DNA of 64,000 bases from the NCBI GenBank assembly GCA_030035585.1, contig CM057462.1, forward strand, positions 120,461,234 through 120,525,233, given 5' to 3'. Of this stretch, positions 54,887-64,000 are shown in pieces. A program made the translations under genes and the position numbers. Within the stretch, counting starts at the first letter, position 1. Every line of letters starts with the position of its first letter. Source of the stretch: Dugong dugon. Its lineage: Eukaryota > Chordata > Mammalia > Sirenia > Dugongidae. The notes beneath the pieces were generated by a model. That model saw nothing but the letters and a program-made list of their open reading frames with translations, was not told where the DNA came from and made no database searches.

Positions 54887-55984
54887 CAGCTCTTTATTTA
54901 GAATTAATAGGCTTACCGCTAAGAACTGTCATCTTACACTCGCTAAGCATAAAGCCCAGTAAAGAAGAAATCACCCCTGGGAAATCCTTGAACTTACACT
55001 CTGAAACACATCCAAAAGAAAACTGTGAAAGCAGATATCATGGAAAACGGGGTGTTTTTCCCATACAAAAATTTATACATACATTGTTATGTGACTCTAA
55101 CTGCTCTCCCCATACTGTGACAGCACACTCTTCCCTCCACCCCTGATCCCCCATGTCCATTCAACTAGCTCCTAACCCTCTCTGCCTTCCCATCTCACCT
55201 CCAGACAGAAGCTGCCCGTTTAGTCTCTTGTATCTACTTAAGCTAAGGGCACCCTCCTCATGAGCATCACTTTATGTCCCACAGTCCAGTCCGATCCCTG
55301 TTTGAAGAGTTGGGCTCGGAAACTGTTTTAGTTCTGGGCTGATAGAGAATCCAGGAGCCATGCTTTCTGGAGTACCTCCAGTGTCAGTCAGACCATTAAG
55401 CCTGATTTTCTTACTACAATTTGAGTTCTGCACCCCAGCTTTCTCCTGCTCCATCCGTGATTCTCTGTTGTGTTCCCTGTCAGGGAAGTCATTGGTGGTA
55501 ACCGGACACCATCTAGTTCTTCTGATCTCAGGCTGATGAAGTTTCTGGTTTATGTGGCCCTTTCTGTCTCTTGAGCTACTACTTTCCTTGTGTCTTTGGT
55601 TTTCTTTATTCTCCTTTACTCCGGGTGGTTGGGACCAACTGATGCATCTTAGATGGCTGCTTGCAAGCTTTTAACACCCAGACGCCACTAACCAAAGTAG
55701 GATGCAGAACCTTTTCTAAATCACTTTGTCATACCAATTGACCTAGATGTGCTCTGAAAGTATGGTCCCCAGACCCCTACCCATGCCACTCTGTCCCTCA
55801 AAGTGTTTGATTGTATTCAAGAAACTTCTTAGCTTTGGTTTAGTCCAATTGTGCTGACTTCCCCTGTAGCGTGTGCCGTCCTTCCCTTCACCTAAGATAA
55901 TTTTTATGTACTATCTAGTTAGTAAATAACCCTCACCCTCCCTCCCCACCCTCGTAACCATCAAAGAATGTTGTCTTCTGTGTT

Positions 55985-58900
55985 TAAACCAGTTCTTGAG
56001 TTCTTATAATAGTGGTCTTATACAATATTTGTCCTTCTGTGACTGACTAAATTCACTCAGCATAATGACCTCCAGCTTCATCCATGTTATGTTTCACGGC
56101 TTCATTGTTGTTCATTATCATTGCATAGTATTCCATTCTGTGGATATACCATCATTTGTTTATCCATTCTTCCATTGATGGGCACCTATGTTGTTTCCAT
56201 CTTTTTGCTATCGTAAACAGTGCTGGAATGAACCTGGGTGTGTATATATCTATTCGTGTGACAGCTCTTATTTCTCTAGGATATATTCCAAGGAGCAGGA
56301 TAGCTGGATCCTATGGTACTTCTATTTCTAGCTTTTTAAGGAAGTGCCAAGTTGATTTCCAAAGTGGTTGTACCATTTTACATTCTCACCAATGGTGTAT
56401 AAGTGTTCTAGTCTCTCCACAACCTCTCCAGCATTTATTATTTTGTGCTTTTTGGATTAATGCTAGCCTTGTTGGGGTGAGATGATATCTCATTGTAGTT
56501 TTGATCTGCATTTCTCTAATGGCTAATGATCGTGAGCATTTCTTCATGTGTCTGTTAGCCACCTGAATCTCTTCTTTGGCGAAGTGCCTGTTCACATCCT
56601 TTGCCCATTTTTTAATTGGGTTATTTGTCTTTTTGTTGTTGAGGTTTTGTGTATCTTGTAGATTTGAGAGATTAGACCCTGATCACATATGTCATAGCCA
56701 AAAAATTTTTCCCAGTCTGTAGGTTGTCTTTTCACTCTTTTGGTGAAGTCTTTTGATGAGCATTACTGTTTGATTTTTAGGGGCTCCCATTTATTTGGTC
56801 TCTCTTCTGGTGCTTGTGCATTGTTACTTATGGTTCGTATTGTGTTTATGCCATGTATTAGGGCTCCTAGCGTTGTCCCTATTTTTTCTTCCATGATCTT
56901 TATCGTTTTTGATTTTGTATTTAAGTCTTTGATCCATTTTGAGTTAGTTTTGTGCATGGTGTGGGGTATGGGTCCTGTTTCAGTTTTTTGCAGATGGATA
57001 TCCAGTTATCCCAGCACCATTTGTTAAAGAAACTGTCTTTTCCTCATTTAACAGACTTTGGGCCTTTGTCAAGTATCAGCTGCTCATAGGTGGATGAATT
57101 TACATCTGGATTCTCAATTCTGTTCCATTGGTCTATGTATCTGTTGTTGTACCAGTAGCAGGCTGTTTTGACTACTGTGGCAGTATAATAGGTTCTAAAA
57201 TCAGGTATTGTGTGGCCTCCCACTTTGTTCTTCTTTACTAATGCTTTACCTATCTGAGGCCTCTTCCCTTTCCACATGAAGTTGGTGATTTGTTTCTCCA
57301 TCTCATTAAAAAATGCTGTTGGAATTTGGATTGGGATTGCATTGTATCTGTAGATCGCTTTGGGTAGAATAGACATTTTCACAATGTTGAATCTTCCTAC
57401 CCATGAGCAAGGTATGTTTTTCCGCTTCTGTAGGTGTCTTTTGGTTTCTTGCGGTAGTGTCTTATAGTTTTCATTGTATAGGTCTTTTACATCTCTGGTT
57501 AGATTTATTCGTAAGTATTTCATCTTCTTGAGGGCTATTGTAAATGGTATTGATTTGGTGATTTCCTCTTGGAAGTTCTCTTTGCTGGTATAGAGGAATC
57601 CAACTGATTTTTGTATGTTTATCTTCTATCCTGCTATTTCGCTGAAATCTTCTATTAGTTCCAGTAGTTTTCTTGTAGATTCTTCAGGGTTTTCTGTGTA
57701 TAAGATCATATCATCTGCAAATAGGGATACTTTTACTTCTTCCCTACCAATTTGTATGCCCTTTATTTCTTTTTCCAGCGTAATTGCTCTGGCTAGGACC
57801 TCCAGCACAATGTTGAATAAGAGTGGTGATAAAGGGCATCCTTGTCTGGTTCCCGTTCTCAAGGGGAATGCTTTCATAGTCTCTCCATTTAGGATGATGT
57901 TGGCTGTTGGCTTTGTATAAATGCCCTTAATTATATTGAGGAATTTCCCTTCTATTCATATTTTACTGACAGTTTTTATCATGAATGGGTGTTGGACTTT
58001 CTCAAACGCCTTTTCTGCATCGATTGAGAAGATCATGTGGGTCTTGTCTTTTGTTTTATTTCTGTGATGGATTACATTGATTGTTTTTCTAATGTTGAAC
58101 CATCCCTGCATACCTGGTATAAATCCCACTTGATCATGGTGAATTATTTTTTGAAATGTTCCTGAATTCTATTGGCTAGAATTTTGTTGAGGATTCTTGC
58201 GTCAATGTTCATGAGGGATATTGGTCTGTAATCTTCTTTTTTTGTGGTGTCTTCACCTGGTTTTGGTATCAGGGTTATGCTGGCTTCATAGAATGAATTT
58301 GGGAGTATTCCATCCTTTTCTATGCTCTGAAATACCTTTAGTAGTAGTGGTGTTAACTCTTCTCTGAAAGTTTGGTAAAATTCTCCACTGAAGCCATCCA
58401 GGCCAGGGCTTTTTTGGGGGGAGTTTTTAAATTACCTTTTCAATAACTTCTTTTGTTATGGATTGATTTAGTTGTTCTACCTCTGTTTGTGTTAGTTTAA
58501 GTAGGTAGTGAGTTTCTAGAAATTTGTCCATTTCCTCTAGGTTTTCCAATTTGTTAGAGTACAATTTTTCATAGTATTCTGTTATGACTCTTGTAATTTC
58601 AGTTGTGTCTGTTGTGATATCATCCATCTCATTTCTTATACAGGTTATCTGCTTCCTCTCCTGTTTTTCTTTCGTCAGTTTGGCCAATGGTTTACCAATT
58701 TTGTTGATCTTTTCAAAGAACCAGCTTTTGGTCTTCTTAAGTCTTTCAATTGTTTTTCTCTTCTCTATTTCATTTAATTTTGCTCTAATTCTTATTATTT
58801 CCTTTCTTCTGGCACCTGAGGGCTTCTTTTGCTGCCCTCTTTCTACTTAATTCCAGTTAAAGTTTTCATTATGGCCCTTTCCTCTTTTTGGATGTGTGTA

Positions 58901-59797
58901 TTTATTGCTATAAATTGACCTCTGAGCACTGCTTTTGCTGTGTCCCAAAGGTTCTGGTAGGATGTGTTTTCATTCTTGTTTGATTCTATGAATTTCTTTA
59001 TTCCATCCTTAATTTCTTCTATAACCCAGTAGTTTTTCAGCAAGGTGTTGTTCAGTTTCCATGTGTTTGATTTTTTTTCCTTGCTTTTTCTCTTATCGAT
59101 TTCTACTTTTATGGCTTTATGGTCAGAAAAGATGCTTTGTAATGTTTTGATGCTTTGGATTTTGTTAAGGTTTGCTTTATGGCCTAATATGTGGTCTATT
59201 CTGGAGAATGTTCCATGTGCGTTGGAAAAGAAAGTATAGTTGCTGTTGGGTGGAGTGTCCGGTTTATGTCTATGAGATCAAGTTGGTTGATTGTAGCAGT
59301 TAGTTCTTCCATGTCTTTGTTGAGCTTCTTTCTGGATGTTCTGTCCTTCACCAAAAGTGGTGTTTTGAAGTCTCCTACTACTATTGTGGAGCTGTCTATC
59401 TCTGTTTTCAGTGCTGTTAGGGTTTGTTTTATGTATTTTGGAGCCCTGTCGATGGATGCATAAATATTTATTATAGTTATGTCCTCCTGGTGTATTGACC
59501 CTTTAATTATTATATACTGTCCTTATCCTTTGTGGTGGATCTTACTTTAAAGTCTATTTTTTCAGAGATTAATATTGCCACTCCTGCTCTTTTGAGTGTT
59601 GTTTGCTTGATATATTTTTTCCATCCTTTGAGTTTTAGTTTGTTTGTGTCTTTAAGTCCAAGGCATGTCTCTCGTAGGCAGCATATAAATGGATTGTGTT
59701 TTTTTTATCCTATCTGCCCTTCTCTGTCTCTTTATGGTGCATTTAGTCCATTTACATTCAGCATAATTATTGATAGGTATGAGTTTAGTACTGTCAT
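55985..59797 (-). pseudogene. L1 ORF2 remnant (endonuclease and reverse transcriptase)
   Basis: Minus-strand sequence beginning MTVLNSYLSII and running in broken pieces. The fingers/RT region is at 58427-58687. The RT palm is at 57626-57877 with [14 protein letters not shown] and the catalytic FADD motif. The post-RT region is at 57044-57523. Frameshifts separate all pieces. The intact protein would nick target DNA and reverse-transcribe L1 RNA there. The FADD motif is preserved but the protein is not. Confidence 0.82.
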
Positions 59798-60257
59798 TTT
59801 GATGTCTTTTTTTGTGTGTTGTTCACAGTTTCTTTGTTCCACTTAATTTTCTGTGCTGAGTCATTTTTCTTTACGTATTTTCTTTTCATCTTTTTCATTG
59901 TTGTTGATTTTGTGTTTGCTGAGTCTTTATATTTTTCTAGCTTTTTATTTTGAGTCATAGGATCGTTAGTTTCCTTTGTGGTTACCTTAATATTTGCCCC
60001 TATTTTTCTAAGTTTATACCAGTCTTGTATTTCTTTATATCGCCTTGACTTCCTCTCCATATGAAAAATCTATGTCTACATTTTTTAAGTCCTTCTTTTT
60101 TGTTTTAATGTTGTCTTCTTTTACATATTGACATCTGTTTCCCTATTTTCAGTGTTTTAGCTTTCATTTACTTTTGTGACTTCCCTATCTGGGTTGATAT
60201 CTGGTTGCTCTGTCCTGTGTTCTCCTCTTGGGTTATTATCTGATGTTACTGATTTTC

Positions 60258-61191
60258 TCACTGGGGGACTCCCTTTAGTATTTCCTGTAATTTTGGTTTG
60301 GTTTTTGCAAATTCCCTAAACTTCTGTTTATCTGGAAATGCCCTGATTTCACCAGCATATTTGAGAGACAGTTTTGCTGGATATATAATTCTTGGCTGGC
60401 AACTTTTTTCCTTCAAAGCTTTATATATGTCATCCCATTGCATTCTTGCCTGCATGGTTTCTGCTGAGTATTCCAAGCATATTCTTATTGACTCTACCCT
60501 GTAGATGACTTTTCATTTGTCCCTAGCTGCTTTTAAAATTCTCTCTTTATTTTTGGTTTTGGCAAGTTTGATTATGTCTTGGTGACTTTCTACCTTATGT
60601 GGGGTTCAATGAGCATCTTGGATAGATATCTTGTCATCTTTCACGATATCAGGGAGGTTTTCTGCCAACAAATCTTCAACATTTCTCTCTGTATTTTCTG
60701 TTATCCCCCCGGTTCTGGTACTCAAATAACTCGTAGGTTATTTCTCTTGATACAGTCCCACATAATTGTTAGGGTTTCTTCATTTTTTTTTAATCCTTTT
60801 ATCTGATTTTTCCTCAAATAAGTTGGTATCAAGTGCTGTATCTTCAATCTCACTAATTCTGATTTCCATTGCCTCAATTCTGCTCCTATGACTTTCTACT
60901 GAGTTGTGTAATTCTGAAATTTCATTGTTAATCTTCTGGATTTCTGATTGCTGTCTCTGTGAATTCTTGTAGCCTGTTAAATTTTTCATTATGCTCTTCA
61001 CTAATCTTTTAAATTTCCTCTATTGTGTGTTCTGCATTTTGCTTAATTTCCTTCCTAATTTCTTGAAGAGTTATTTATATTAATCTTTTGTATTCTGCCT
61101 CTGGTAATTCCAAGAAATTTTCCTCCTCTGGAAAATTTCTAGATTCTTTATTTTGGGAGCTTGCTGAAGACATCATGGATTGCCTCTTCAT
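60258..61191 (-). pseudogene. L1 ORF1 remnant
   Basis: The probable start ATG is at 61191 on the minus strand. The N-terminal coiled-coil part reads through QRQQSEIQKINNEISELHN (60780-61001). The C-terminal domain is open at 60258-60476 with MQWDDIYKAL and LSLKYAGEIRAF, ending EILKGVPQ. The RNA-recognition part between them is interrupted by stops. ORF1 normally coats L1 RNA as a trimer. Confidence 0.78.
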
Positions 61192-62608
61192 GTGATTTGA
61201 TATTGACAGTTGTCTCCGAGCCACCAATAAGTTATTATATTCATTTATTTTATGTTTGCTTACTGTGTCCCAGCTTCTTGTTTTGTTTTGCTATGCCCAA
61301 ATAGGATGTTTGTAGGAGCTAGTTTGATTATTGGCACCTTTAAAGCTCTAATATCCTGTCACCAGGTGGTTACGTCTGTTACTAGGTATGTGAGCTCAGG
61401 AGTCCGCCCACTCCTCATGTATGGATTCAGCTCAGGTGCCCAGCAGAGTGCCACCAAGTGTGTGGTGTAGGCTCTCACTTACAGTCTTAGACAGGCATGG
61501 GTGATTGCTGTAAGCAAAGGCATCTGGCTGGAGCAGGGGACACACTCTGAGCAAGGCAGGGGGCTGACGCCTGCCCCTGAGTGTACAGGAGGAAGGCATA
61601 TCCCTGTTCCCTAGAGTGCATAGGTGGGTAAGTTTTGCCACTGGACTATGAGCACCTAATGCTGTTGCCTGTAAGGACTGGGGGGCACCTCTTATTCATG
61701 GGCCCCTATCGCAGGTGGCTAGGTGGCATGCATGGGACCACCAGTCCTCAGGCCCCTGATTTGGGTAGGTGAAGACCCTGCTTAATGGGCAGAGCAGTGT
61801 CAAATGTCAAGACCCTGCCACTTCACAGTTGAAACAGTTGAACTTAAACTTCCAGTATATACCCTGTTGTACTGCGGTAATGAGGGCCTACTCTATTGAG
61901 ATGGGCCCACACAAGTTCTATGCAGGGGGAAAGGCACTCAAAGTCCATGGATCCCTTATGCCTGTGCCTAGGCAAAGGAGCTGTGCCTACCCTGGGTTCC
62001 TGGCTTAGGGGAGCCTGCATTATACTTTTTCCCGTTTTTTAATTTGTTCACTCTCCAAGGCAGGGAGAATGCCTCTGGGTGTATGACAGTTCCTACTTCC
62101 AGCCCAGGGGACTCGGTAATTGCTGAAGCCAGTCCAGGATCCAGTGCAGAGCAGGGAGCGGGGAGGTAAATGGGAGTGAGGTTTTTCCTTAAGGGAGGTG
62201 TTTTTGATCCACACAGTAAGCTGTATGCAAGTATTTATGTTTTGTGGAGGGCTGCTTCTCACTGGTTCTGGGTCACTGTGTAGACTCTCTGGTGCTGGGT
62301 CTCTGCCGGTGCGGAAAATGCACCTCGCAAGCACCTCCATTTGCCTGCCTCACCGCTCACCCTCAAGCTGATCAGGCCTGAAGGGCTCAGGCTCTCGCCA
62401 GGTCAGGTCTGGCAACTCCTCTCTGCTTCTGAACCGTCTCTCCCTCCCACTGCCACTCAGTCCGGCTCCTCAACTCTGCCTTTGATGTTCAGGACTCCCA
62501 GATTGCCATATATACTCAAATCACTTGTTTTATCACGTCTTTGTCGTAAGAGGGCCCACTGGAAGCATCTGACTACTCCGTCATCTTCGCCCCGCCCCTC
62601 TGGAAAAC

Positions 62609-63275
62609 AGATTTTAAAAGAGGCAGAATAGGATTTCATCTGAGAGTAGAAAACTTCTTGATATCTGCCTCCTGATGACAAGATAAAGGCTTCATTTCCC
62701 ACCATGAATTTCATCAGCCTACCTCTGTATGTACCAATATATTCCATCTTCTCACCTTTTCCAAATGTTCCAAACTAGCTTCCATAATGACCCCTTCTTT
62801 GTTCTATATCATCAAACTTTGTCTCTACTGGATCATTCCCATCCATCTTAAGCTACATCTCTCAGCTACTGCCCATTTCTATTCTCCTTCACAGTAAAAC
62901 TCCTTAAAAAGATTTGTCTATATTCACTATTCCCATCTCATCATCATCCATTCTCTTCTTAACCTATTCCTATCAGATTCCTCCTTATAAAGTTTGTCAA
63001 TGATGTACATTTTGTGAATGTCAATAATCAGTTCTTGGTTCTCATAGTATTTCATTTCTCAGAAGGACTGATTACTTGCACATCCCTCTCCTCCAAACCT
63101 TCCCCCATCTCAATAAATACCATCATTCATCAAGTCTAAGGTCAAACACCTAAGAGTTATCTTTAAGCCATCTCTTTTCCTCTTATCTCATACCAAATCC
63201 TGTCCTATCAGCACTACCTCCAAAATACATTCAGAATCTTATTATTTCTCACTATTTCCACTGTATAATTGCAGT
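62609..63275 (+). repeat. Ancient LINE-2-like sequence
   Basis: C/T-rich plus strand with ACAGTAAAACTCCTTAAAAA, TTCTTAACCTATTCCTATCA and CTAAGAGTTATCTTTAAGCC. These are phrases common to old mammalian LINE sequence and appear continuous with 63492-64000. Family assignment is less sure than for the right part. Confidence 0.5.
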
Positions 63276-63482
63276 CTTTAAAAAACAAAAGTTTCCGTGG
63301 AGTCTATTCCAACTCATCATGTGTGGCAGAGTAGACCTGTGCTCTATAAGGTTTTCATGGCTGTAACCTTTCAGAAGCAGATTGCCAACACTTTCTTCCA
63401 AAGTGCCTCTGGGTAGGTTCAAACTACCAACATTCACAGTTAATAGTCAAGTGCTTAACCATTTGCACAACCCAGAGACTGC
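63276..63482 (-). repeat. AfroSINE-type SINE, minus strand
   Basis: Contains GGAGTCTATTCCAACTCATC, AGACCTGTGCTCTATAAGGT, GTGCCTCTGGGTAGGTTCAA and the inverted head TTAACCATTTGCACAACCC. The flanks AATTGCAGT (63267-63275) and AACTGCAGT (63483-63491) form a 9-bp duplication with one mismatch. Confidence 0.86.
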
Positions 63483-63491
63483 AACTGCAGT

Positions 63492-64000
63492 GTAAGCCAC
63501 TATTATCTCTCTCAAGGACTATTAAAAGTGTTTCCTAACTGATCTTCCTTCCTAAGATCTTGGCCCCTACTGTCCTTTCTACACAAAGTTATCATCCTGA
63601 AGCATAAATCAGGTTATACCATTTTCCTGCATAAAAATCTTCCAATTGCTTCCCATCACACTTAGAATAAAATCCAGCTACTTTCCATGACTTTCAGAGC
63701 TCTACATGATCTAGCCTCTGCCTGTCTTTGTGCCTTCACTGCTCCCTATCCTCTCCCTCCTGTATTGTGCTCCAGCCACATTAGCCATCACTCTTTATCA
63801 AATATGAACGTTTGTTTTTTCTCCCAAGGTCCTTCTATTTGCTATTTTCTGCTTAGAAAATTCTTTCTCTAACTAGTCACACAGCTGAATTCCTTCTCAT
63901 CATTCAGGCCTCAGCTCAAATGTCACCTCCTGATAGAGGCCATCCATCTTTATTATCCCCTCTAGAATACAAGCACCTACAGGGCAGGGACGCTATCCAA
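63492..64000 (+). repeat. LINE-2 3' region, runs off the window
   Basis: Contains TTCCAATTGCTTCCCATCAC, TTAGAATAAAATCCAGCTAC, CTCTACATGATCTAGCCTCT, CATTCAGGCCTCAGCTCAAA and TACAGGGCAGGGACGCTATC in the usual L2 order. Confidence 0.82.

Larger units (their letters stand above)
55049..62600 (-). mobile_element. Full-length L1, minus strand, 7.55 kb, with 8-bp target duplication
   Basis: The 5' end is at 62600 (GAGGGGCGGGGCGAAGATGA on the minus strand) and the 3' end at 55049. The identical flanks TGGAAAAC at 55041-55048 and 62601-62608 are the target duplication. Minus-strand layout: 5' UTR about 62600-61192, ORF1 about 61191-60258, ORF2 about 59797-55985, and a 3' UTR of about 940 bp. Both ORFs are broken by stops and frameshifts, so this copy cannot make its own proteins. 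Confidence 0.9.

Noticed and set aside
57044..57523. 159-codon minus-strand frame as a host gene
   Set aside because: It is the post-RT part of the full-length L1 ORF2.
62020..62631. Open frames on both strands with higher GC, possible exon or CpG island
   Set aside because: This is the 5' UTR of the full-length L1, whose G/C-rich start explains the composition.

Overview
The window is vertebrate nuclear DNA from a mammal, most likely an afrotherian of the elephant lineage. The clue is the repeat content. It carries many tRNA-derived SINEs of the AfroSINE type, whose conserved core is a head reading CCCTGGTGGCACAGTGGTTA and a tail around GGGGCAGTTCTACTCTGTCC. It also carries RTE-type LINE copies ending in GGCACCTAACAACAACAAC. 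Older pan-mammalian repeats (MIR, L2, MER5A, MLT1) lie between them. There is no bacterial, phage or CRISPR content.

One functional protein gene is visible. Positions 165-9953 hold the last seven coding exons (538 codons plus stop, all open, all with GT-AG borders) of a calcium-activated chloride channel regulator, recognised as CLCA4 from its C-terminal region. The part present runs from the second half of the VWA domain through the linker region and fibronectin-III domain to a C-terminal membrane segment. The N-terminal metalloprotease-like half lies upstream of the window. The introns contain AfroSINEs, an antisense solo LTR and a MER5A element.

From about 10 to 18 kb the 3' flank holds ancient L2 sequence, AfroSINE and RTE-derived SINE copies, and plus-strand L1 pieces broken up by RTE material. 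From 18 to 28.8 kb there is a stack of minus-strand L1 copies, one of them nearly full length. From 28.8 to 43 kb lie the remains of what looks like an old tandem copy of the CLCA4 region: one recognisable CLCA exon (32136-32363) with a nonsense codon, then a rearranged inverted RTE cluster, then sequence that aligns with the 3' flank of CLCA4 in two blocks. An MLT1 LTR there was later split by a TTAA-flanked piggyBac-like element.

From 43 to 55 kb there is gene-free sequence with old L1, L2 and MIR fragments, a solo ERVL-like LTR, a nested pair of MaLR-like solo LTRs with intact 5-bp target duplications, an inverted LTR-like pair and several AfroSINEs. From 55049 to 62600 lies a full-length but coding-dead minus-strand L1 flanked by an 8-bp target duplication. 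The window ends in L2-type sequence with one more AfroSINE.

No undescribed biological system was found. The points most worth checking are the extended CLCA4 C-terminus, the broken CLCA exon with its duplicated flank, and several insertions whose empty sites can be read from the sequence.
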